Source: Parachlamydia acanthamoebae (GTDB lineage Bacteria > Chlamydiota > Chlamydiia > Chlamydiales > Parachlamydiaceae). Taken from it: a stretch of DNA of 64,000 nt. The stretch spans positions 1 through 64,000 of the forward strand of contig NZ_BAWW01000007.1 in the NCBI RefSeq assembly GCF_000875975.1, read 5' to 3'. Every line of letters begins with the position of its first letter. Position 1 is the first letter of the stretch. Below the pieces are notes generated by a model. That model was not told the DNA's origin. It saw only the letters and a list, made by a program, of their open reading frames with translations, and did no database searches. The translations under genes and the position numbers were made by a program. This document shows, one piece after another, positions 1 to 9,723 of the stretch.

Positions 1-62
1 GGGAAGAAGTCTTTAACGTGAAATACACAGCTTAATTTTTAAAAAATTGGATGCGCTATTAG

Positions 63-293
63 ATGCTCAAAACACAACATTTGACAATATCTCTGAAAAA
101 TATCGGAAGAGGATTTATTGAAATAGTTCCTGGTATGGGATTCCTCATGTACTTCATTGATAATTCGCGAGTCCGACAGATTCAAAAAAAGATCATAAAA
201 CAAATAGATAACAATAGAAACTACTACAATAATTACCATGTAGTTTTTTATAATGGAGAACTCCATTCTTTAACACGTATTATTACCATATAA
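63..293 (+). CDS. Small hypothetical protein with one hydrophobic segment
   Basis: An open frame of 76 residues. Residues about 14-31 form a Gly/hydrophobic stretch (GRGFIEIVPGMGFLMYF) followed by a basic segment (RVRQIQKKIIKQ), so a single membrane or membrane-associated helix is possible. No convincing ribosome binding site precedes the ATG, and an opposite-strand frame (39-266) covers the same bases. An imperfect hairpin follows at about 330-373. I do not recognise the family. It may be a real small membrane protein or a fragment of a larger one. Confidence 0.4.
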   Translation: MLKTQHLTISLKNIGRGFIEIVPGMGFLMYFIDNSRVRQIQKKIIKQIDNNRNYYNNYHVVFYNGELHSLTRIITI

Positions 294-329
294 AATTTAA
301 TTCCCTAGCTTTTGTTAAATTCACAGTCG

Positions 330-373
330 ATAGAGTTTTGGCTTGCCCATAATCTAGGCAAAGCACACTCTAT
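330..373. terminator. Imperfect inverted repeat, possible terminator
   Basis: ATAGAGT (330-336) pairs with ACTCTAT (367-373). Inside, GCTTGCC can pair with GGCAAAGC with one bulged base. There is no strong T-run after it, so this is a hairpin of uncertain role between the small ORF and the ankyrin gene. Confidence 0.3.
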
Positions 374-517
374 TTAAATCTCATTTAATTCATATTTTAA
401 TCAAATCATTAATTACATTTTTTAAAAAATAGTTTCAGCATTTGATATCTAATCCATCCATTCCTATAATTAAAAATATATCTATAAGACCAATTTTGAC
501 CCCGCTTATTATAGGAT

Positions 518-3500
518 ATGCAAATGACTTCTCCGATTGGCAAAAATCCTCCCTATTCTTGTCATTGGGTTAAACAAAACTCAGATGAAATAATTATTAA
601 AGAAATAACCGACTCTCCTAAAATCTTAAAAAAAATTGCTAAAGACTTATTAATACATACAGACGAAATACACACATTTCAACGAGTTATGTCCTGTATC
701 AAGCAATCTGAAATAGTAGAAATAGATCAAAAAATAGCACATTTATTTTTAAATTTTGCTAAACAACAAAAACTAATTCCCAAAGTTGAAAGTTTGGTTA
801 ATTTAAAAAAAATCATCCCTGCGCAATTTGAAAATTCTCTATCATATCTATCGCTAAAATATGACGAAATTACAGAGATTCTTCTGTATGCCACAGCTGA
901 AACTATCCACGAACTATCAAAAAATGATTTATTTAATGATCCATTCCTTGTCGATAAATCGCTGATTTTTCTCTGCTCTAATCCTTCTAGCAATCCGGAT
1001 CTAATCAAACATTTTATCTCGCGGCAAGGAAATGTCAACTATTCAAATGGACTCATACAAGGCATTAATCAAACGCCTTTATTATTCGCCTGCAAAAATA
1101 ATCCGGCTCTTATTCCCACTCTTTTAGAAAACAAAGCGGAAGCAAATTTTTATCATTATATTTTGGCTTGCGGCCACCCGAAAACGCTTCCCAAAACATT
1201 AGCAAGCTTAATAAAAGAATTAGAAAAAGAATGTCCCAACAAAAATTTCATTAATTTTTTCGATCGGAATGGAATGACGGGTTTGCATTATGCCTGTCAG
1301 TCAAATCCTGCACTTATTGCGGTCTTACTTCAAAAAAAAGCGAGTCCTTTTATCAAAAACAAAGAGGGGCTGCTTCCTATTCATCTCCTTTGCTTACAAA
1401 ACTTTTGCACAGAAGATCACTTAGTAAAGCTAATTGAGGCCGGTGCCGATATCAACCAAAAAGATTCTAGAGGCTTCACGCCTTTAATCCACGCATGCAA
1501 CACACAGCCGCTCAATCTCCCATTAATAAACATATTGATCAAATTGGGAGCCGATGTAGAAGTAAGAGACAGTGAAGCAAATACTATTCTACATCATTTA
1601 TGCAATAACTCTTCCGCAAAACCAGAAGTTGTTGAAGCGATCCTCGAAAAGGTTCAAAATAAGAAAAATTTCATTAATTATCTTAATAAGTTTAAAGAGA
1701 ACGCTCTTCATCGCGCATGCCAAAGCAAAATACATCCTTCCATCCTCGAATTACTGCTGAGTGAAGGATGCGATTTTCATGCATTTGACTCGTCAAAACG
1801 CCTTCCAATTACTTATGCTTGCTCAAATCCCTCATTCTCTGCACAAACCATTCAATCCCTCTTCCAATATTTGGACACCTCCTATATCAATTACCAAGAT
1901 TCTCAGGGACAAACGTTATTGCACCACGTTTGTTCGGCCAACAATGTCCGCCTCAGCGCAATTGCAATTCTCCTTCTGAAGAACGCAAGCGTATTTATTG
2001 TCGATCAAACAAACCAATCCCCACTTTATGTTGCTTGTGCCAATCCAAGAGCCTCTTTAGCATCGATAGAAATCTTAGCAGAAGCAGCTGCAGAGCAGGG
2101 AGATTTAAAAGTCTACCTCAATCAAAAAAAAATAGGCTCCAATACACCCGCTATTTTTGAGGCATGCTTAGCAAACCATGATGCAAACGTGATTGATTAC
2201 TTAATTTCTCAGGGGGCCAATGCGACCTTTATTCATTCTAAATATGGCTCTCTTTTACATATCCTGTGCCTTCACCAAAATGTTTCTGAAGACTCGATCC
2301 GAAGAATCATCCAAGCTCTCAAAGAAGAAGGTAAAGATCTACAAGCTTTCCTCAATCTGAGAGCAGAAGGAAAAACTGCTCTGGAAATTGCTTGTGAATC
2401 CAAAGTAGGTCAACAAATAATCGAAATGTTAATCGATTGTGGAACAAGAATTGATTCGCACAACATGCCCTTTTTTCAGCGCATTTGTGAAAATCCCAGC
2501 ATAATCTCTTTAGTTTTACAAAAATTCATCGAGGTAGCGCGAAATGGAATGGCAATTCAAGACTATATCAACCAAGCGGCATCCGATGGAGAAACGGCCA
2601 TCGAAAGGGCGTGTAAGGTCAATCCTTTAAATTCAGACACCATCATCACCTTAGTCAAACTTGGAGCAAAGCCACGTAATGGCTCCGTTTTGCATCACCT
2701 ATGCAAAAATACCAGTCTCACACCCGATCTCTTGCAAAAAGTGATCGAACATGAATTGGATGTCAATCTAACGAATGATGAAGGTCTAACTGCAACTCAA
2801 ATCGCTTGTGCTTGCAAACCACCTCAATCTGCCGTCATTCAAACTTTGATCCATTATCGAGCAGATATCATCTGGAACAACACATCCATTCTGCATGCCT
2901 TATGCTCAAATCCCAGCCTAACTCCGGAACTTTTAAAAGTTTTTTTAGAAGAAATACATCCATCTAGTGATTTAACCCATGCATTAAACCTAAAAAATTC
3001 TTTAGGAGAAACACCTCTAGCAGCCTATGTAAAAATTTCCCATAATCCCGAAATCGTACAGCTCTTATTCGATTATGGGGCAACTGTCGAACATGCAGAT
3101 CTTCTACCACTTCACTTAGCCTGCCAAAATTCTCAAATGCTTCCGGAGACCTTACAACTGATCGTGGAAGCAGGAATGCATGAATTAGAGGCTGGTGAAT
3201 ATGTGAGCTTACTAGGAGAAGACGGAACAAATGCAATTGAAAAGGCTTGCCTTGTATACCCTTTGAATGGAGAACTTATTAAGCTTTTAATCAAGCTTGG
3301 TGCGCGGACAAATGATGGATGTGTGCTTCACCATCTATGCCAAAATACAAGCTTAACGCCTGAATTACTAGTCGATTTGATCAAAGACTGCTCTTTAGAA
3401 GAAGACATCCATCTATTAAACAACGATCGCTTAACAGTTATTCAAGTTGCATGTACGTGTCGCCCGATTAATCCAGCAATCATCAAAATCTTGTACCAAC

Positions 3501-6500
3501 TCAACGCATCTCTTTATTTTCAGGAAGGAGAGACGATCACATCGATCCTTCACACAATTTGCACCAATCCAGATGTGACCCCCAAGACATTACAGGCTGT
3601 CATCGACATGATGGCGTCAGATGAAGATGTTAAAGACTTCATCGACTTACAGAATGAATTTGGCGAAACGGCTTTAGCCATGCATGTACAAAATGGAGGG
3701 AATCCCATCATCATAGAACTTTTAACCGATTACAACGCAAATATTTTGCTCCCTAATATGGAAAACAATACACCTCTTCATCTCGCCTGTATGCATGAAA
3801 CTGTAAATCCTGAAATTTTGAGACATTTAATCAGTGCTGCCTTATTACAAAATTCCAATGATTACGTGAATCAGCAAAATGAAATTGGGCAAACCGCCCT
3901 GCATATTCTTTTAAATGCACATAATCTACATGAAGAAGCGATTCAACTCTTACTTGAATCTCATAGTGATGTTCGTTTAGGGGACATGAATCAACAAACA
4001 CCTCTTCACATTGCTTGCATAAATCCTTTTATCACAATTACATGTCTCAATCATTTATTTGAGACTGCTTTTCGTCAAAACGAAATAGCTCCATTTGTAA
4101 ACATGCGTGATAGACACAAGCGAACCGCTCTTCATTATTTTTGCCTCTATGGAAAACTAGAACACGCTATTTTTAATCTCCTCATTAGTGAGGGAAGTCG
4201 AGTGGATGATTTGGACGCTGATTCAAACTCTACCCTTCATCTGGCCTGTCAAAATCCTTTCGTTACCCCCACAATCATTCACTCTATTCTTACACAAAAT
4301 TCAAGGCCCCATCGATTCATCAACCTTCCTAATCAAAGAGGAGAAACAGCCCTTCACCAGGTCTGTTTAGCCAATGATCTAAAAATAGATCTCATCGAAA
4401 CTTTAATTAAAAAAAATGCAGATGTCGGAGCTTTAGATAAAAACAAAAAAAACACTTTGCATTTCATTTGCGAGCATCCTCAGGCATCGGTCGAAATCCT
4501 CCTTCTCCTAATCGACAATGTGGAACATAGAAAAAACTATATCGATCAAAAAGATACAGATGGCTGCGTAGCGATTCAAATTGCATGTTCCACAACACTT
4601 CTAAATGAACGACTCATAGCCGCTCTCATTGATTTAGGAGCCGATTTAACTGTCGAAGACAAAAAAGGTGATTCGCTTTTACACCTAGTAAGCAACCATT
4701 CAACTGTTTCATTAAGAATTTTGGAAAAAATTGTCGCAAAATCGCCTTTACAAATTTCTCAAATTAATCAGAAAGGGTTGACTCCTCTGCATTATTGTAT
4801 AGCCAATGGGTGCCATCCGAAAACGCTTAAATTCTTTGTCGAAAATGGCGCTGATATTATGCAACAGGATAAATCTCACCGTTCATGTTTAGAATATCTG
4901 ATTATGCATGCAGATACCACCTCCAAACGCCTATACAAATTTCTATCAAAAGAAGACCTTAAAAAATTTGGACAACTCAAATTCCATGGAAACAATACCC
5001 TTCTTCACATCGCCTGCTTATATAACACCCCTCTTGTAAAAAGTTTTTTGGAATTAGAATATGACGTCGAAGCCCTTAATCTCGATCAAATGAGTCCCCT
5101 TCATTTTCTGTGCCTTAATTCTCGAGCTTCCCCTAAAAATTTCGAACAGTTAACCGCCAAACTTACCCACTTAATGATATACGAGTACGTCAATCAAGAG
5201 ACTTCTAATGGAGATTCACCGCTAAAAATTGCAGCTGCACATAACCCTCATCTAGTCAAAATTTTGATTTTGAATGGTGCGAAAGCCATATCTCTTCACG
5301 AAGCTTGCAAAAATAAAGAAATGAAGCTGGACACTTTTAATTTGCTCATTCAGCAACTGATCGAATACAAAAGGTCTCTGGATGAAAGAAATGACAAAAA
5401 TCAAACAGCTCTACACATTGCCTGTGCTGTTCATCCACAGTTCATTGCAACTTTAGTTAAGCATAAGGCCCGCAGAGACCTATTGGATCATAACGGACAA
5501 ACACCTCTCCATCTTGCATGCCGAAATCAAGAAATCACAGTAAGTGCGATAAAAAGCCTGATTGAAAATGAAGGAATCCAACTGATCAATCAAGAAGATG
5601 AAAATGGAGTCACCCCTTTTTTATTGGCATGCCAATTTGCCCGTTTTGAGATTATTCAAAAACTTCTGCCCCATGCAAACCTCCATCTAAAAGATGCTAA
5701 AAAAAGATCACCTCTACTCTATTTATGTAAGAATACACATCTTGATCTGAAAATGCTTCACACAATTATTCAAGCAGGGATTCCTCTAGAATCATTCAAC
5801 CACTCTGAATTTACTCTCACTACATTTTTAGCCCTCATAATCGAATTCAGAGACCACAAATTGCTTGTTGGAGCTATTCAAAATGGATTAAGCATTGGAG
5901 AAGTACATGAAATCCTGAACACATCAGAGTGTTTTTTTCACAATGTTTATTTTCTCCTCATTAAAAAGCATTTGATAAGCTTACTAAAAACAGATGTTGT
6001 GAATCTGGAAGAAATTGAAAGCGAACTCGAATTTAAAAAAGTACTTAAAACGCATGTCTCCCGTATTTTCAAAAATGCTCAGTTTTCAGGAAACCCATTA
6101 GAAATTCCTCTTCTTCTTCAAGATCGACAATTGCTACGCTTTTTTGAAAGGGAAATCCGTGCACTGTGGGGTAAAGAGAGACTTCAATCCCTCCATCAAG
6201 AGCTATCGAATCAGCAATATGCTTTAGCAGATTTAAAAAACATGGAGTACTTTGTAAATCCTTGCCATTTTACAAAAACACTTTCAGAACACAAAAAAAT
6301 CCCTACGGCCCCGGATTTTGATCTACAGCTACTCGAAAAACTATTTTTAGAAATCAATTTTACCGATCCTTCTCTGCCAGGATATCGAGATCCAACAAAG
6401 CTCACGAGCGATGGGTCTCCAACAACACCGACAATCCTCCACTTAGGCTTACAGCAGGATGGAAATGGAGGCATCAGGGGACTCATCAAGAGGATGCAAG

Positions 6501-7762
6501 AAAGACCTAAGAACTTCGCAGGAGTTCCACAGGAGGATTCTGCCCATCAAAAACATTATGATGATTTTGAAAATATTCTTAAGCATTTAGGTCACCTTCT
6601 TCCACAATTAGATGTCGATTCTAAAACAAGCGTTCTCCTCGACATCTCTGTCATGGGTCTGTTCTGTGGAGGTAAAATTGCAGAAGCCAAAAGAATGTAT
6701 GAACTTTATTGCACATCTTCTTTCAAGGGCCTTTATACCCTTGAAAATTTGATCTGCAATCAGTTACAAGATCATAGACATGGAATTATAGAAAATTGGA
6801 TTAAAAGTATTCCTGGCATGATCTATGAAACGCATCGCTACAATCATCTCATGTTTCTTGTCGGAAAAACTTTAAATTTACCTTTTGCTGACACATTTTC
6901 TGTTCCAGATCCCTATGCAGGTATTGAAATGGATGCTAAGGAGATCCTACAAAAATTCCGGTATGAATATACCCCTATGGAAATTTTCGAAAATGTGAAG
7001 AATCATCTTTTAGAGTGTTTGCAAAATCCGCAATTGAGAAATTATGTTCTGGATTGGTTTAAAGACAATGTCCCTTCAAATTTTCATAAGCAAAAATATG
7101 ATCGGCTAAAACGAAAAATCAAACTTTTAGAAGCCTCAGGGAATTCAAGAGATGAAATAAGAAAGAAGCTTGCTGAAGAAGATGTGATTCAATTGCCCCC
7201 TGATCAAACGATTGAAGAAGCGATTGCGATGCACCGTCGAAAACATTACTTAAACAATTACAAGCATATTCCCCTTGAAGAATGGAAAAAAGATGTTTAT
7301 GAACCCATTTTAGATTGGGTTAAGAACATGCGACATAAAGGAGATTCTCCTGAAAAGATCTATCATGAATTGGAAAAACACGCCATTGTTCTAAAGCAAG
7401 TCTACGAAGATGAAGAGGATATGCCCCTGGATATCACACCCGAAAAACTTGTTCTAGAGCATCGAAGACAGGATCATTTTTTTAGTGAAATTCTTGAGAA
7501 TGATTGGGAAAAGGATATGTATGACACTATTTTAAAAGAAGTTGTAGCGATGAATCGTTCTGAAGCTACACACTATCTGCAAGACAGAGGCATAACTTTA
7601 GAAAACCAAGGATCTTTAATCTCTCTTTTAGAACAAGAACGCGCCATTGAATATCAACAATCCGTTATTCAATTTAACAAAAAATTTATAATCAAAAGCA
7701 ATAGTGCTATCTTCCGAATGTTAAGAAAAATGAAAATTTTAAATAAAAGCTTAAAAGATTAA
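518..7762 (+). CDS. Giant ankyrin-repeat protein (2414 aa), putative effector
   Basis: A single 7.2-kb frame. From about residue 130 to 1750 it is a nearly continuous series of divergent ankyrin repeats with TPLHxAC, GADI and NPxxxxxLL signatures, many with a Cys after the usual LHxA (HxAC). Such repeats bind proteins and are common in effectors of amoeba-associated bacteria. Residues about 690-900 and 902-1110 are near copies of each other. The last 600 residues are not ankyrin: they hold a Cys-Gly-Gly-containing helical region (about 2050-2200) and then about three copies of a 70-80 residue charged helical unit. There is no signal peptide or membrane helix, so a type III-secreted soluble protein is an inference. 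ATGs at 518 and 524 are both possible; AGGA precedes the first closely. It lies beside IS remnants, which fits an accessory region. Confidence 0.9.
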   Translation: MQMTSPIGKNPPYSCHWVKQNSDEIIIKEITDSPKILKKIAKDLLIHTDEIHTFQRVMSCIKQSEIVEIDQKIAHLFLNFAKQQKLIPKVESLVNLKKIIPAQFENSLSYLSLKYDEITEILLYATAETIHELSKNDLFNDPFLVDKSLIFLCSNPSSNPDLIKHFISRQGNVNYSNGLIQGINQTPLLFACKNNPALIPTLLENKAEANFYHYILACGHPKTLPKTLASLIKELEKECPNKNFINFFDRNGMTGLHYACQSNPALIAVLLQKKASPFIKNKEGLLPIHLLCLQNFCTEDHLVKLIEAGADINQKDSRGFTPLIHACNTQPLNLPLINILIKLGADVEVRDSEANTILHHLCNNSSAKPEVVEAILEKVQNKKNFINYLNKFKENALHRACQSKIHPSILELLLSEGCDFHAFDSSKRLPITYACSNPSFSAQTIQSLFQYLDTSYINYQDSQGQTLLHHVCSANNVRLSAIAILLLKNASVFIVDQTNQSPLYVACANPRASLASIEILAEAAAEQGDLKVYLNQKKIGSNTPAIFEACLANHDANVIDYLISQGANATFIHSKYGSLLHILCLHQNVSEDSIRRIIQALKEEGKDLQAFLNLRAEGKTALEIACESKVGQQIIEMLIDCGTRIDSHNMPFFQRICENPSIISLVLQKFIEVARNGMAIQDYINQAASDGETAIERACKVNPLNSDTIITLVKLGAKPRNGSVLHHLCKNTSLTPDLLQKVIEHELDVNLTNDEGLTATQIACACKPPQSAVIQTLIHYRADIIWNNTSILHALCSNPSLTPELLKVFLEEIHPSSDLTHALNLKNSLGETPLAAYVKISHNPEIVQLLFDYGATVEHADLLPLHLACQNSQMLPETLQLIVEAGMHELEAGEYVSLLGEDGTNAIEKACLVYPLNGELIKLLIKLGARTNDGCVLHHLCQNTSLTPELLVDLIKDCSLEEDIHLLNNDRLTVIQVACTCRPINPAIIKILYQLNASLYFQEGETITSILHTICTNPDVTPKTLQAVIDMMASDEDVKDFIDLQNEFGETALAMHVQNGGNPIIIELLTDYNANILLPNMENNTPLHLACMHETVNPEILRHLISAALLQNSNDYVNQQNEIGQTALHILLNAHNLHEEAIQLLLESHSDVRLGDMNQQTPLHIACINPFITITCLNHLFETAFRQNEIAPFVNMRDRHKRTALHYFCLYGKLEHAIFNLLISEGSRVDDLDADSNSTLHLACQNPFVTPTIIHSILTQNSRPHRFINLPNQRGETALHQVCLANDLKIDLIETLIKKNADVGALDKNKKNTLHFICEHPQASVEILLLLIDNVEHRKNYIDQKDTDGCVAIQIACSTTLLNERLIAALIDLGADLTVEDKKGDSLLHLVSNHSTVSLRILEKIVAKSPLQISQINQKGLTPLHYCIANGCHPKTLKFFVENGADIMQQDKSHRSCLEYLIMHADTTSKRLYKFLSKEDLKKFGQLKFHGNNTLLHIACLYNTPLVKSFLELEYDVEALNLDQMSPLHFLCLNSRASPKNFEQLTAKLTHLMIYEYVNQETSNGDSPLKIAAAHNPHLVKILILNGAKAISLHEACKNKEMKLDTFNLLIQQLIEYKRSLDERNDKNQTALHIACAVHPQFIATLVKHKARRDLLDHNGQTPLHLACRNQEITVSAIKSLIENEGIQLINQEDENGVTPFLLACQFARFEIIQKLLPHANLHLKDAKKRSPLLYLCKNTHLDLKMLHTIIQAGIPLESFNHSEFTLTTFLALIIEFRDHKLLVGAIQNGLSIGEVHEILNTSECFFHNVYFLLIKKHLISLLKTDVVNLEEIESELEFKKVLKTHVSRIFKNAQFSGNPLEIPLLLQDRQLLRFFEREIRALWGKERLQSLHQELSNQQYALADLKNMEYFVNPCHFTKTLSEHKKIPTAPDFDLQLLEKLFLEINFTDPSLPGYRDPTKLTSDGSPTTPTILHLGLQQDGNGGIRGLIKRMQERPKNFAGVPQEDSAHQKHYDDFENILKHLGHLLPQLDVDSKTSVLLDISVMGLFCGGKIAEAKRMYELYCTSSFKGLYTLENLICNQLQDHRHGIIENWIKSIPGMIYETHRYNHLMFLVGKTLNLPFADTFSVPDPYAGIEMDAKEILQKFRYEYTPMEIFENVKNHLLECLQNPQLRNYVLDWFKDNVPSNFHKQKYDRLKRKIKLLEASGNSRDEIRKKLAEEDVIQLPPDQTIEEAIAMHRRKHYLNNYKHIPLEEWKKDVYEPILDWVKNMRHKGDSPEKIYHELEKHAIVLKQVYEDEEDMPLDITPEKLVLEHRRQDHFFSEILENDWEKDMYDTILKEVVAMNRSEATHYLQDRGITLENQGSLISLLEQERAIEYQQSVIQFNKKFIIKSNSAIFRMLRKMKILNKSLKD

Positions 7763-7885
7763 GGCTTGTCGTCAATTAAATGATTGACTAAATCATATAG
7801 CTATCGAATAAACTAAACGATTCCAAGGAGTTGTTTATGAAGCGATATGCTCTGATCAGTTTTGCTTTAAATCTAGGACAAGCCC
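7763..7885. repeat. Possible IS end: 8-bp inverted repeat pair
   Basis: GGCTTGTC at 7763-7770, directly after the ankyrin stop codon, is the reverse complement of GACAAGCC at 7878-7885. The pair brackets the N-terminal transposase remnant. It may mark an IS end or a solo terminal-repeat derivative. Eight bases is short enough that chance is possible. Confidence 0.3.
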
Positions 7886-8193
7886 CGAATCTAGAGTGAG
7901 CAGATTTATTACTTTTTGAAATGCAAGCGAAGATTGTGATAGCTGATAAAGTATTTAGGACTAAGGAGAAAGTGATTATTCATTTGAAGAAAGCGGGAAA
8001 GGGCATCGTCATTCTATCAAGGAGGAATGCTAAAGAACCGATGAAATATGATAAGCATCATTATAAAGCGAGGCATCTAATTGAGAATTTTTTTGCCAAT
8101 TGAAGCAATATCAAGGAATAGCCACTATGACAAGACTGCTCGGATTTTTTTCTCCGCTGTTTATCTAACAACCTCCATGATATGCTTAATTGC
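7838..8193 (+). pseudogene. Decayed IS5-family transposase, internally deleted
   Basis: The ATG at 7838 begins MKRYAL, the usual start of an IS427-type OrfA. The frame then breaks and most of the middle is missing. From 7921 the sequence reads as the C-terminal part of an IS5-type transposase: IADKVF, then RRNAK, then KARHLIENFFA. After the stop at 8101-8103 the family sequence continues in another frame (LKQYQGIAT from 8100) and then in a third (YDKTARIFFSAVYL from about 8126). At least two frameshifts and a large deletion therefore make it non-functional. The 60-residue frame 7921-8103 alone should not be taken as a gene. Confidence 0.8.
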
Positions 8194-8261
8194 CCCCCAA
8201 TCAATCTACCTCCCGGAGAAGAAGGGAGGTAAACATTTACATAGAAACTTTTCTTTATGAA

Positions 8262-8270
8262 TGTTATAAT
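8262..8270 (+). promoter_or_regulatory. Extended -10 promoter element for the 8305 gene
   Basis: TG-T-TATAAT, a perfect extended -10 hexamer, ends 35 bases before the ATG at 8305. It implies a short leader of about 25-28 bases. No clear -35 hexamer is seen, as expected for extended -10 promoters. Confidence 0.5.
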
Positions 8271-8304
8271 TGGTACCTTACTTATCTAATAAAGATAGAT
8301 CGCC

Positions 8305-9108
8305 ATGTCCATATCATTCAAAAGTAAACAAGATTATACTAAAATGGTTTTAAATGAGAATCATTTAGTACCCATTGATAAAATTCCCGAGTACTCACCT
8401 GGTTCAGCATCTATCTTCAAAAAATTCTCCAATGCACCTGAAGCACTTCGACATTCCCCTTTAAGAGATCGTGCTAACGAGTTAGCTAAAGTGACGAAAA
8501 AATGGCATAAGACTAAAGATAATGAGGTGAAAGATAAAATTTTTGCCATATTTCGAACAGCTCTAGGGATTACGATTATAGCCGTAGGAGTTTTTGGATT
8601 AGTTGCTGGAGCCATAATCGCCCCACCTGTGGCGGGAATCACGGTGAGTGCTGGTGTAGCTTATGCGTGTCTTACAGGCTACAATATGTACCACGCAAAG
8701 ACTCCTTTAACTTTTAAAGGAATCCTTACCGCATGCGCACTCGGCCCTTTTCTACCTATATATAAAGCATTCGGAAATGTTAACCGCTTGCAGAAAATAA
8801 GAATAAGCATTCAAGATTCTGTTGAACTCGATTTCGATGAACTTACACGTTTTTTTAATGCTGAACACACGCGTATTGAAGCAAAATTGACTGAAGAAAT
8901 AGCCAGACTAGACAAAGCTATATATGAAACACGCGTGCCATTACTGCGGGCCGAAAAATTCAAAGTCGATTCTCCGGATCCGTTCAATTCTCCAGAGATG
9001 AGAGAATCTCGAAAACGTGAACGTGATTTTTGGTTGGAAAAGTGCTATCATGAAACTGCTTTAAAAGAGCTCCAAGATGCAGCAGCATTCTACGCAAAAT
9101 ATAAGTAA
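8305..9108 (+). CDS. Inc-like bilobed membrane protein
   Basis: 267 residues. The N-terminal 80 residues are polar and carry no signal peptide. Residues about 84-127 form two closely spaced hydrophobic segments separated by a short Ala/Pro/Gly turn (AIIAPPVAGI), with a third weaker one at about 138-155. A charged C-terminal region with coiled-coil tendency follows (about 185-260). A cytosolic-looking N-terminus plus a bilobed hydrophobic domain is the hallmark of chlamydial inclusion-membrane (Inc) proteins, which are type III-secreted. Assignment rests on topology alone, as I recognise no sequence family. It has its own promoter and lies between two dead transposases. Confidence 0.6.
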   Translation: MSISFKSKQDYTKMVLNENHLVPIDKIPEYSPGSASIFKKFSNAPEALRHSPLRDRANELAKVTKKWHKTKDNEVKDKIFAIFRTALGITIIAVGVFGLVAGAIIAPPVAGITVSAGVAYACLTGYNMYHAKTPLTFKGILTACALGPFLPIYKAFGNVNRLQKIRISIQDSVELDFDELTRFFNAEHTRIEAKLTEEIARLDKAIYETRVPLLRAEKFKVDSPDPFNSPEMRESRKRERDFWLEKCYHETALKELQDAAAFYAKYK

Positions 9109-9124
9109 TCTCATATGAAAATGG

Positions 9125-9446
9125 GACTTGTAGGTTAAGTCGCTCTTCGATCGACTAAAATTATTTTTCTCTTCCCTTTTTTAGACCAATATGCGCAGCT
9201 TCTTTCTTAAAATTGTATTAAGTTCCTCAAAAACTCCCGTAGATTTTCAGCGCTGAAACTGCGCAGCTTTTCAATCAGGGAAATCACGCCAAGCACAACC
9301 GGTTCTTAAAATATATAAGATAGCGTTTAAAAGTTCTCTTTTAGAGTGTACAAAAGGTCTACTACTTTTTGCATAATCCATTTCAAATAAGCGCTTTATT
9401 TCTGCCATTCAGAATCAGTTAAATCGCTTGAGTATTGCTTTCTCAT
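9125..9446 (-). pseudogene. Decayed IS5-family transposase N-terminal fragment
   Basis: On the minus strand an ATG at 9446 begins MRKQYSSDLTDSEWQK, a standard IS5-type transposase N-terminus, then hits a stop after 16 codons. One base out of frame it continues IKRLFEMDYAKSSRP and then ELLNAILYILRTGCAWRDFP, the conserved family block. Two more stops follow before a recognisable STGVFEELN stretch near 9240. Similarity fades toward about 9125. Only the first third of the gene is left, with at least one frameshift and three stops. It is a different lineage from the remnant at 7838. Confidence 0.75.
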
Positions 9447-9451
9447 GTTCT

Positions 9452-9492
9452 CCCAAAATTTATTGATTATCCTAATAAAGCTAAATTTTGGG
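9452..9492. repeat. 11-bp perfect inverted repeat
   Basis: CCCAAAATTTA (9452-9462) and TAAATTTTGGG (9482-9492) pair perfectly around a 19-base loop. It lies a few bases upstream of the dead transposase start. It could be an IS end, a hairpin or a terminator. The rest of 9493-9723 shows no gene. Confidence 0.45.
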
Positions 9493-9723
9493 TTTTATCA
9501 ACAAGCTATAATAAGTAATGTCATTTATGATAACTAAGCCCATATTTTCCGCGGAGGGGTTAAAAACAGTCATTACATTTTAAGGTGCAACAGTTGATGA
9601 AATTGAATATGCTTTTAAAACTTGTATAATGACTGCTTAGAATCTCATCAAGCAACTAGGAATTACAAATAAAGATTATTTTTAAATTTTACTATGCTCG
9701 CAAAAATGAATGATTATGCTTTT

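Noticed and set aside
1-32. Possible C-terminal end of an upstream gene
   Set aside because: A frame reads EEVFNVKYTA then a stop, but ten codons are too few to support a gene.
39-266. 75-residue minus-strand frame opposite the first small ORF
   Set aside because: It mirrors the 63-293 frame and lacks a ribosome binding site; the plus-strand version has a more protein-like pattern, though neither is certain.
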